Source: Thalassococcus profundi | Lineage (GTDB): Bacteria > Pseudomonadota > Alphaproteobacteria > Rhodobacterales > Rhodobacteraceae | Reading direction: 5' to 3' | Assembly: GCF_003344785.1 (NCBI RefSeq) | Contig: NZ_QPMK01000002.1 | Coordinates: 124,001-188,000, forward strand | DNA length: 64,000 nucleotides | Shown: positions 55,972-62,778 of the stretch, piece by piece | Numbering within the stretch: position 1 is the first letter of the stretch | Layout: each line of letters opens with the position of its first letter | Translations under genes and position numbers: made by a program | The notes under the pieces: model-generated | Database searches by the model: none | Told to the model about the DNA's origin: nothing | The model's input: only the letters and a program-made list of their open reading frames with translations

Positions 55972-56631
55972 ATGCTCGAATTCGAGAACGTCAGCAAAAG
56001 CTTCTGGACCGGATCGCACCGCAAGGTGATCCTGGACCGGGTGTCGATGCGCGTGCCCCTGGGCGAGTCCCTTGGCGTGCTTGCCCCCAACGGCACTGGC
56101 AAGACCACCCTGATCCGGATGATGGCCGGCCTGGAAAAACCCGATGAGGGCGAGATCCGGCGCACCTGCCGCGTGTCGTTCCCGCTGGGCTTCATGGGCG
56201 GCGTGGTGTCCAAGCATTCGGCGATGGAAAACGCCCGCTTCATCGCGCGGCTCTACGGGCTCGACCCGGATTACGTGGAATCGTTCTGCCGCTGGCTCTG
56301 CGACCTGGGCGAGTATTTCGATCAGCCGCTCGGCACCTATTCGCAGGGCATGAAGGCGCGGTTCACCTTCTCGCTGATGCTGGCGCTGGATTTCGACATG
56401 TACCTGATCGACGAGGGCATGCCGGGATCGACCGACGTGAACTTCAACCGCAAGGCCGGGGACATCCTGGCCGAGCGGCTGCGCACGACGACGATCATCA
56501 TCGTGTCCCACCAGCCGGAGATCCTGGCGAAATTCGCGCGCAAGGCGGCGGTCCTGATGGACGGCAAGCTGCACATGTTTGAAACCTTGGAAGAAGCGAA
56601 ACAGCTGTATGACTACGAAACCCAAGGCTAA
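55972..56631 (+). CDS. KpsT-like capsule polysaccharide ABC transporter ATPase
   Basis: A 219-residue ABC ATPase of the polysaccharide-export type (KpsT/CtrD). Walker A APNGTGKTT (38-46), ABC signature 'TYSQGMKAR' (122-130), Walker B 'FDMYLIDEGMP' (Asp147-Glu148), and 'VSHQPEI'-type switch His. The relaxed signature SQGMK is typical of KpsT-like ATPases. A 23-bp overlap links it to the KpsE gene. No KpsM permease, KpsD, KpsC or KpsS is visible next to it. Confidence 0.9.
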   Translation: MLEFENVSKSFWTGSHRKVILDRVSMRVPLGESLGVLAPNGTGKTTLIRMMAGLEKPDEGEIRRTCRVSFPLGFMGGVVSKHSAMENARFIARLYGLDPDYVESFCRWLCDLGEYFDQPLGTYSQGMKARFTFSLMLALDFDMYLIDEGMPGSTDVNFNRKAGDILAERLRTTTIIIVSHQPEILAKFARKAAVLMDGKLHMFETLEEAKQLYDYETQG

Positions 56632-58288
56632 GAAATTCCGCATCCGCCGCAGCAGCGCCGAAACGGTGCCGCCGCCCGCGCCGGAACAGCACAGCGCCGC
56701 GCCCTCCGCGGTCGCGCGACCGCAAGCGGTGCCGACCCAGCCGGCCGCGCCCGATGCAACGTCCGGAAGCCAGTCCGTTCGGTCCGGAGAGGTGTCTTCG
56801 GCCGCGCAGGTCGCCGGTGAGACGGACATGCAGGCGATCCGGCAGGAGGGGCTGACCGGCCGCCAGCTGCGCATGGCCCGCCGCGTGGCGCAGAAGCATG
56901 GGCTCGCGCCGACCTCGGATTTCGACGCAGTGCGGCTGCTGCGCGCCCGTGGCATCGACCCGTTCCAGCGCACCAACATGCTCGAACTCGTGGTGCCGGA
57001 GTCCGACGCGCCCCAAGGACAGACGGCGCAATCGCCAGCCCAGGTGCCCGCACGCACCGATGGCGGCCGCGTGCAGCTGCCGCAGACCATCGACCCGAAA
57101 AAGCAGACCCTGCCATCGACCGAAACCGCGAGCCCGGCCGAACGCCGCGCCGCCGAGATCAGCAAGATCCAGCAGGACCTTGCCAAGCGCCGGCGCAAGA
57201 AATCGCTGCTGCTGCTGACACGGCTGGCCTTCTTCGTGTTCCTCCCGACGATCCTTGCGGGGTACTACTTCTACTCCGTGGCGACGCCGATGTATTCGAC
57301 CAAGTCGGAATTCCTGATCCTCAAGGCCGAAAGCTCGGGCGGCGGCATGGGCGGCCTGTTCTCGGGCACGCAGTTCGCCACCAACCAGGACGCGATCGCG
57401 GTGCAAAGCTACCTGACCTCGAAGGACGCGATGCTGCGGCTGGACGAGGACGAAGGCTTCAAGGCGCATTTCACCCAGGAACAGATCGACCCGATCCAGC
57501 GCCTCGGCGACGATCCGTCCAACGAAGAGGCCTACAAGCTTTACTCGCGCAACATCGAGATCGGCTACGACCCGACCGAGGGCGTGATCAAGATGGAGGT
57601 GGTCGCCGCCGATCCCGACACCGCGGCAGAGTTTTCCCGCGCGCTGATCAGCTATGCCGAGGATCGCGTCGACAACTTGTCGCTGCGCAAGCGGTCGAAC
57701 GCGGTGACGGACGCGCAGGCCGGGCTGCAAGAGGCCGAGGACGCCCGCCAGGAAGCGCAGGAGCGGCTGGTGCGCCTGCAGCAGGAGGGCGCCATCGTCG
57801 ACCCCGAGGGCCGCATCGCCGCACTGCGCGGGCAGATCAACAACGTCGAGGTGCAGCTTCAGGAAAAGAACCTGCAACTGCAGGCGCTGCTGGACAACGC
57901 CCGCCCCAACCAGTCGCGTGTCGAAGGCGCCGAAGGCGACATCCGCCGGCTTGAAGCGCTGCTGGCCCAGCTCAACGGCGAAATGACCACCGCCGCCTCG
58001 GGCGAAAACTCCCTGGCCGAACTCGCGGTGCAGATCCAGCTGGCCCAGGCCGACCTCGCCACCCGCGACCTGATGATGCAGACGGCGCTGGAACGGCTCG
58101 ACCAGGCCCGCCGCGACGCCGACAGCCAGGCGCGCTACCTGACCACGTCGGTGGTGCCGGTGCCCTCCGAAGACCCCAGCTATCCGCGCAGCTTCGAGAA
58201 CACGATGCTGGCCTTCCTGATCTTCTCGGGCATCTACCTGATGATCTCGCTGACCGCCTCGATCCTGCGCGAACAGGTCTCGTCCTAG
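56609..58288 (+). CDS. KpsE-like capsule export inner-membrane protein
   Basis: A 559-residue polysaccharide co-polymerase of the Wzz/KpsE class. A cytoplasmic N-terminal region of about 195 residues contains a Pro/Ala-rich linker and 'GLTGRQLRMARRVAQKHGLAP' (81-101). One membrane helix (about 199-223), a long periplasmic coiled-coil domain with 'EARQEAQERLVRLQQEGAIVDPEGRIAALRGQINNVEVQLQEKN'-type helices, and a C-terminal helix (about 533-553). KpsE connects the ABC transporter to the outer membrane. The N-terminal extension is larger than in E. coli KpsE (382 residues in total). Confidence 0.85.
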   Translation: MTTKPKAKKFRIRRSSAETVPPPAPEQHSAAPSAVARPQAVPTQPAAPDATSGSQSVRSGEVSSAAQVAGETDMQAIRQEGLTGRQLRMARRVAQKHGLAPTSDFDAVRLLRARGIDPFQRTNMLELVVPESDAPQGQTAQSPAQVPARTDGGRVQLPQTIDPKKQTLPSTETASPAERRAAEISKIQQDLAKRRRKKSLLLLTRLAFFVFLPTILAGYYFYSVATPMYSTKSEFLILKAESSGGGMGGLFSGTQFATNQDAIAVQSYLTSKDAMLRLDEDEGFKAHFTQEQIDPIQRLGDDPSNEEAYKLYSRNIEIGYDPTEGVIKMEVVAADPDTAAEFSRALISYAEDRVDNLSLRKRSNAVTDAQAGLQEAEDARQEAQERLVRLQQEGAIVDPEGRIAALRGQINNVEVQLQEKNLQLQALLDNARPNQSRVEGAEGDIRRLEALLAQLNGEMTTAASGENSLAELAVQIQLAQADLATRDLMMQTALERLDQARRDADSQARYLTTSVVPVPSEDPSYPRSFENTMLAFLIFSGIYLMISLTASILREQVSS

Positions 58289-58312
58289 GTCAGTCCGCCT
58301 TCATGCGCGAAC

Positions 58313-58331
58313 GGGGGCCCTCGCGGCCCCC
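58313..58331 (+). terminator. Possible terminator after the KpsE-like gene
   Basis: Stem GGGGGCC / GGCCCCC (58313-58319 and 58325-58331) with a five-base loop, 24 bp past the stop. It lacks a clear U tract, so termination may need help. Confidence 0.45.
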
Positions 58332-58340
58332 GATTCGCTC

Positions 58341-58369
58341 TTGATCCGTCCCCCGCTCCTGCCTATACC
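58341..58369 (+). promoter_or_regulatory. Promoter of rplS-rpmE
   Basis: TTGATC (58341-58346) and TATACC (58364-58369) separated by exactly 17 bases. The start would be near 58376, leaving a leader of about 210 nt before rplS, unusually long for this window. Confidence 0.6.
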
Positions 58370-58586
58370 CCGCCCATCCGGGGCTCTGACCGAGTCGACC
58401 GGACCTTTTTCTGTTGGCTGGCGCGGTTTTCTTCGGCCCGCATCCCGGCCCTGGAAAAGGCTCATAAAGGCAAAGACGACCTGAACTCTGGCGGGCGCCG
58501 CGGCGGACCCGGAAGAAGACCGAGAGCTCTGAGGACGCGACACACACTTTGCGGACCAACCGCAAGCAGCATTAGGAGATGATCAG
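58370..58586 (+). other. Long 5' leader of rplS
   Basis: About 210 nt between the predicted transcription start and the rplS ATG with no convincing gene. Possible autoregulatory or structured leader for ribosomal protein L19; I see no clear known riboswitch or leader motif. A GGAG ribosome site is close to the ATG. Confidence 0.4.
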
Positions 58587-58970
58587 ATGGACCTGATCGC
58601 ACAGCTGGAGGCCGAACAGATCGCCTCCCTCGGGAAGACCATTCCCGACTTCAAGGCCGGCGACACCATTCGCGTCGGCTACAAGGTGACCGAAGGCACC
58701 CGCACCCGTGTGCAGGCCTACGAAGGCGTCTGCATCGCACGCAATAACGGCAAGGGCATCGCCGGGTCGTTCACCGTCCGCAAGATTTCCTTTGGCGAAG
58801 GCGTGGAGCGCGTGTTCCCGCTCTACTCGACCAACATCGACAGCATCGAAGTGGTCCGCCGCGGCAAGGTCCGCCGCGCCAAGCTATACTACCTCCGCTC
58901 GCGTCGCGGCAAATCGGCGCGTATCGCGGAAGTCACGAACTACAAGGCCCCCAAGGGCGCCGAAGCGTAA
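58587..58970 (+). CDS. rplS: 50S ribosomal protein L19
   Basis: A 127-residue L19: '[53 protein letters not shown]', '[45 protein letters not shown]' are the full family signature. It contacts the 30S subunit at bridge B8. A GGAGATG-type site precedes the ATG. In many bacteria it ends an rpsP-rimM-trmD-rplS operon, but here it lies about 32.6 kb from trmD. Confidence 0.99.
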   Translation: MDLIAQLEAEQIASLGKTIPDFKAGDTIRVGYKVTEGTRTRVQAYEGVCIARNNGKGIAGSFTVRKISFGEGVERVFPLYSTNIDSIEVVRRGKVRRAKLYYLRSRRGKSARIAEVTNYKAPKGAEA

Positions 58971-58981
58971 GGACCGGACCG

Positions 58982-59203
58982 ATGAAAAAAGACATCCATC
59001 CCGATTACCACACGGTGACCGTCAAGATGACCGACGGCACCACCTTCGAGACCAAGACCACCTGGGGCAAGGAAGGCGACACGCTGTCGCTCGACATCGA
59101 CCCGACGGTGCACCCGGCCTGGACCGGCGGCTCTTCGCGCCTGATGGACGCCGGCGGCCGCGTGTCGAAGTTCAAGAAAAAGTACGAAGGCCTGGGCTTC
59201 TAA
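58982..59203 (+). CDS. rpmE: 50S ribosomal protein L31 (zinc-free type)
   Basis: A 73-residue L31: '[29 protein letters not shown]' and '[13 protein letters not shown]'. It has no cysteine, so it is the C-minus (zinc-independent) form, expected to work under zinc limitation or constitutively. Twelve bases after rplS, so co-transcribed. Confidence 0.95.
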   Translation: MKKDIHPDYHTVTVKMTDGTTFETKTTWGKEGDTLSLDIDPTVHPAWTGGSSRLMDAGGRVSKFKKKYEGLGF

Positions 59204-59228
59204 GAGCCATCAGCCTTTCCGAGACCGG

Positions 59229-59256
59229 AACGCCGCCCCATCGGGGCGGCGTTTTC
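59229..59256 (+). terminator. Rho-independent terminator after rpmE
   Basis: Long perfect stem AACGCCGCCCC / GGGGCGGCGTT (59229-59239 and 59243-59253) with a three-base loop, then TTTC. 26 bp after the rpmE stop. Confidence 0.92.
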
Positions 59257-59734
59257 GTATGCGAAGTATGAAGACGTATTCGCTCCAGCCTATGGCATCG
59301 CCCCCCATAGCGGGACGCCCGCCGGGCCGCTCGCAACGAACGCGACTGACATCGAGGCCTGCTATACGGACAAAGCCTCCCGAAACCCTTGCAGCGAAAA
59401 CCACCTCCGCGTGGGTGCCGAGTATCCAAAAAAACGGCCGCGACGGTGCTGCAGGGTCCTTTGCGGACGTCGTGCGAACATCGCCAAATGTGCCAGAGCG
59501 GAAACAGGTTACGTCCCGGCCGACGTCCAATCCGCAGCTCGGCGCGGCAATCGCAGGGGCGACATTCAATCGGCGCGATCTTGCTCAGCCGCCCTTCCTG
59601 TGAATGCAAGTCTCGACAATCCGCCGAAAATGCAGCGAAGCAGGTCGGAGGACAACGCCCAGAGCGTGAGTCAGGAGCACACTGCTTCCCTCTTCCTCAC
59701 CGGCCGATCCGCACCCCGAAGAAGGACCCCCCTG
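59257..59734. other. Gene-free interval between rpmE and the L,D-transpeptidase
   Basis: About 480 bp with no convincing gene: the open frames have Cys/Arg/Pro-rich, non-protein-like compositions and no ribosome sites. The L,D-transpeptidase promoter should lie in the last 150 bp. I see no RNA gene or repeat in it. Confidence 0.5.
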
Positions 59735-60448
59735 ATGCGACCGCAATTTGTTCATCTGCGCTGCCTTTGCGGCCTTCTCGCCGCAGTCGCCCTCGCGGCC
59801 TGCGGCACCGACACCTCGCGGTTCGATCCGTTGACCGATGCCCTGACCCCGCTTTCCGGCGTCGGTGCCGAGACACAGGCGATGTATGCCGCTGTTCCGG
59901 ACGGGGATATAACCGTTCCGGCAGTGCCGCCGGAGTACCTGTCCGAAGACAAGGCCCGGCAGCTTGTGGATTATGCGACCTCCGAGCCAACCGGTACCAT
60001 CATCGTCGATCCATATGCCCGGCGGCTCTACCACGTGCAGGACGGCGGCAAGGCGATGCGCTATTCCGTCGCCGTCGGGGAGGCGGGCTATGGCTTCTCC
60101 GGCACGGCGCGGGTCGCCTATGTGCGGAAATGGCCGGGCTGGACCCCGACGCAGAACATGATCCGCCGGGAACCCGAAAAATTCCAGCAATATGCGGGGG
60201 GCGTGGAAGGCGGACTGGAAAACCCGCTGGGTGCACGGGCTCTCTACCTTTACAGGGGCGGTCGCGACACGTTCTACCGCATCCACGGCACGCCCAGTCC
60301 CTGGACCATCGGCCACCAGGCCTCGTCGGGATGCATCCGAATGTTCAACCAGGACGTGATACACCTCGCGGAGCGGGTCGAGAATGGAGCGCGCGTCGTG
60401 GTTCTGACCGAAGCGCAATCCAACGCGGGCAACACGGTGGGCCTCTGA
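59735..60448 (+). CDS. L,D-transpeptidase lipoprotein (YkuD family)
   Basis: A 237-residue envelope enzyme that makes 3-3 crosslinks in peptidoglycan or attaches lipoproteins. Lipobox LAACG with Cys23; the YkuD domain spans about 90-225: 'GTIIVDPYARRLYHVQDGGKAMRYSVAVGEAGYGFSG', then 'FYRIHGTPSPWTIGHQASSGCIRMFNQDV' with catalytic Cys200 preceded by His and Gly (HGT...SSGC.R). Start at 59735 with GAAGGA; upstream codons are low-quality. Monocistronic. Confidence 0.93.
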   Translation: MRPQFVHLRCLCGLLAAVALAACGTDTSRFDPLTDALTPLSGVGAETQAMYAAVPDGDITVPAVPPEYLSEDKARQLVDYATSEPTGTIIVDPYARRLYHVQDGGKAMRYSVAVGEAGYGFSGTARVAYVRKWPGWTPTQNMIRREPEKFQQYAGGVEGGLENPLGARALYLYRGGRDTFYRIHGTPSPWTIGHQASSGCIRMFNQDVIHLAERVENGARVVVLTEAQSNAGNTVGL

Positions 60449-60841
60449 GGTTCCGGCACGTCGAACTCCCCTCTCAGGAGTCACGCAAGGCGACTCCTGC
60501 AAGGCATTCATCCGGGCCGGGTAGAGCCAATCCGCCATAGGGCTTGGATCATTCGCTGGGTGGGGCCAACGCCGTTCTGTATATGCAAGTGACTGGGAAA
60601 GACGACGTCCGCATCGGGCTCGTAGCACACCTTTGCCACGATCAGACCTGTCGCAGCCGAAACGCGACCGTGCATCGACAGCCGCACACCATCCAAGGTC
60701 CACACCTGCGGCATGCACATCACAACGGACCGCATCCCGCACCCCCGGTCTTTTCATGGACACGCGCCCAAGATACTGTATGCCGAAACGCACCACGGAC
60801 AAACATGTGGGCATCGCGGCTAGGGGCGAAGGGGTCGGCAG
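60449..60841. other. Gene-free interval before mipZ with one hairpin
   Basis: About 390 bp. A perfect 8-bp inverted repeat CAGGAGTC / GACTCCTG (60475-60482 and 60492-60499, nine-base loop) follows the transpeptidase gene. A 75-codon minus-strand frame (60508-60735) has no recognisable family. The mipZ promoter must be in the right half. Nothing else is visible. Confidence 0.5.
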
Positions 60842-61651
60842 TTGGCACATATCATCGTTGTCGGAAACGAAAAGGGCGGTGCGGGCAAGTCCACCGTGTC
60901 GATGCACGTCGCCACGGCGCTGGCGCGCATGGGGCACCGGACCGGCTGTCTCGACCTCGACCTGCGGCAAAAGACGATGGGCCGCTATACCAACAACCGC
61001 ACGCGGTTCCTTGCCGCCGAGAACATGGACCTGCCCAGCCCCGTCTACATGGAGTTGCCCGAGGTCGATCCCGGCACGCTCGGCCCAGGCGAGAACGTCT
61101 ACGACCACCGCCTGTCCGCCGCGGTCGCCGCGCTCGAGTCGCAGAGCGACTTCATCCTGATCGACTGTCCCGGCTCGCACACCCGGCTGAGCCAGGTGGC
61201 CCACAGCCTCGCGGACACGCTGATCACGCCGCTCAACGACAGCTTTGTCGATTTCGACCTGCTGGCGCATATCGACGCCGAGGGCGAAAAGATCTCCGGC
61301 CCCTCGGTCTATTCCGAAATGGTCTGGAACGCCCGGCAGCTGCGCGCGCAGGCGGGATTGCAGCCGATCGACTGGATCGTGCTGCGCAACCGGCTCGGGG
61401 CGCAGAACATGGTCAACAAGATGAAGATGGAAAAGGCGCTGGAACGGCTGTCCAAGCGCATCGGCTTCCGCATCGCGCCGGGGTTCAACGAACGGGTGAT
61501 CTTCCGCGAGCTGTTCCCTCGCGGGCTGACCCTGCTCGACCTCAAGGATATCGGGGTCAAGCAGCTCAACATCTCCAACATCGCCGCGCGGCAGGAGCTG
61601 CGCGACCTGATCAAGGCGCTGAACCTGCCCGGCGTCACGGTCAAGTTCTGA
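60842..61651 (+). CDS. mipZ: Division-plane positioning ATPase MipZ
   Basis: A 269-residue ParA-superfamily ATPase that forms a gradient with ParB and inhibits FtsZ away from mid-cell in alphaproteobacteria. Deviant Walker A 'GNEKGGAGKSTVS' (8-20, with signature Lys11 and Lys16); 'GCLDLDLRQKTMGRYTNNR'; 'FILIDCPGSHTRLSQVAHSLADTLITPLNDSFVDFDLLAHID'. Begins with TTG (GAAGGGG upstream), which may keep its level low. No ParB is near in this window. Confidence 0.95.
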   Translation: MAHIIVVGNEKGGAGKSTVSMHVATALARMGHRTGCLDLDLRQKTMGRYTNNRTRFLAAENMDLPSPVYMELPEVDPGTLGPGENVYDHRLSAAVAALESQSDFILIDCPGSHTRLSQVAHSLADTLITPLNDSFVDFDLLAHIDAEGEKISGPSVYSEMVWNARQLRAQAGLQPIDWIVLRNRLGAQNMVNKMKMEKALERLSKRIGFRIAPGFNERVIFRELFPRGLTLLDLKDIGVKQLNISNIAARQELRDLIKALNLPGVTVKF

Positions 61652-61716
61652 CCCGCCCGTTGTGCGGGACGTGATCTGCGTCTAGCCTGATCCGGCGCCG
61701 ATCCGGAGGGACAGAG

Positions 61717-61926
61717 ATGCAAAAGGGCCCCGACCGTTCCGAACACTGGTTCCGGTTTCTCTTCAGCCTCGCGGGGCTGGCCCTGCTGATCGTGGCCGTC
61801 GCGATCCGGGGCATCCCGAGCGGCCCGGCGCTGTTCGAGGTGATCGGCATTGCGGGGCTCTTCTTCGGGGCGAGCGCCGTTTGGTCAGGGCTGAAGCTCT
61901 TTCGGCGCAGCGACGGCGACAGCTGA
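61717..61926 (+). CDS. Small membrane protein (69 residues)
   Basis: MQKGPDRSEHWFRFLFSLAG then two hydrophobic stretches (about 14-31 and 36-58), likely a two-helix membrane hairpin with cytoplasmic ends. No family recognised. GGAGGGACAG upstream of the ATG supports translation. One base separates its stop from the next gene, and it probably shares an operon with it. Confidence 0.6.
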   Translation: MQKGPDRSEHWFRFLFSLAGLALLIVAVAIRGIPSGPALFEVIGIAGLFFGASAVWSGLKLFRRSDGDS

Positions 61927-61927
61927 G

Positions 61928-62194
61928 ATGAGCGTGTCGGGCATCGTCTTCCTGTCGCTCGGCGGGCTGATCTTCGCGGCCTGGGCCTTCCAGATGTTCG
62001 CCTTGCTCTTTGCCATGCGCCGCCGGGTCGCGGCTCGCACCGGCAGGATGTTTCCCGGGGTGGGCGACAGCTTGGCCGGATGGCGCGAGTTCCTGACCGC
62101 ACCGGAGCATCGCGTCACGCGCAGGCGGCTGGGGCTGACGACGCTGGCGCTCTTTGCCTGGATCGCGCTGAACGCGCTGGCCCTGCGGCCGTGA
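61928..62194 (+). CDS. Small membrane protein (88 residues)
   Basis: MSVSGIVFLSLGGLIFAAWA, a hydrophobic N-terminal helix, then an Arg-rich loop (MRRRVAARTGRMFPG) and a C-terminal hydrophobic helix ('LGLTTLALFAWIALNALAL'). Two-helix membrane protein of unknown function. Immediately after the 69-residue protein gene. Confidence 0.6.
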   Translation: MSVSGIVFLSLGGLIFAAWAFQMFALLFAMRRRVAARTGRMFPGVGDSLAGWREFLTAPEHRVTRRRLGLTTLALFAWIALNALALRP

Positions 62195-62244
62195 AGCCAG
62201 GCGCGGCAACGATTTGTTAACCATGATTGCCGCAGAGTCGGGGC

Positions 62245-62637
62245 ATGCGCCTCATCCCGCTCCTTCTAATTCTCTCTGCCTGTACGGTCGCCGGACCGGG
62301 CTTTCGCGGCATCGACCCGGTGCCGCGCAGTCTGGGCGGCAATGATTTCCTGATCCGGCAAAAGGGCACCGTGGCCGAGGTGATCCGCACCGACCGCAAG
62401 ATGCTGCCGCGCTTCGTGCCCATCGCCACCCGCGCGGGCCTCGTGGTGCAGGAACTGACCGGCTGTTCGGCCGACTGGATCGTCGGTGACGTGTCGATGC
62501 TGCTCGTGGGGGTGCGCTGCGATGGTGCGCCGGTACCAAAGAAACCCAGGCGCCCGAAAAGCTATTCCTGCGACGTGCTGGATGCATACCGGGGGGCCGG
62601 TGGCATCGACCTCGCGCTGGATTGCACGCAGACCTGA
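62245..62637 (+). CDS. Hypothetical lipoprotein (130 residues)
   Basis: Signal peptide with lipobox LSAC (MRLIPLLLILSAC), then 'VAGPGFRGIDPVPRSLGGNDFLIRQKGTVAEVIRTDRKMLPRF' and a basic C-terminus ('PKKPRRPKSYSCDVLDAYRG') with extra cysteines. No family recognised. Start at 62245 is chosen because it gives a proper signal peptide. Upstream of smc. Confidence 0.65.
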   Translation: MRLIPLLLILSACTVAGPGFRGIDPVPRSLGGNDFLIRQKGTVAEVIRTDRKMLPRFVPIATRAGLVVQELTGCSADWIVGDVSMLLVGVRCDGAPVPKKPRRPKSYSCDVLDAYRGAGGIDLALDCTQT

Positions 62638-62716
62638 CGGCCTGCCCTTGCACTTGGCAAACGCGCAATATCTTGTGGATATCCGCCCGCACTCATCCAT
62701 ATGAAGCGCAAATGCG

Positions 62717-62746
62717 TTGACTCGGGTCCGGCCCGGCCAGCACACT
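62717..62746 (+). promoter_or_regulatory. Possible smc promoter
   Basis: TTGACT (62717-62722) and CACACT (62741-62746), 18-base spacing. Leader to the GTG start is about 27 nt. The -10 is weak. Confidence 0.35.
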
Positions 62747-62778
62747 CGGGTTCAGAGCAGAATCACGAGGCCCCACAG

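Noticed and set aside
59172-59609. 145-codon minus-strand frame after rpmE
   Set aside because: It runs through the rpmE terminator and has a Cys/Arg-rich composition without motifs.
60508-60735. 75-codon minus-strand frame between transpeptidase and mipZ
   Set aside because: No family, no clear ribosome site, and no neighbour in the same direction; too weak to call.
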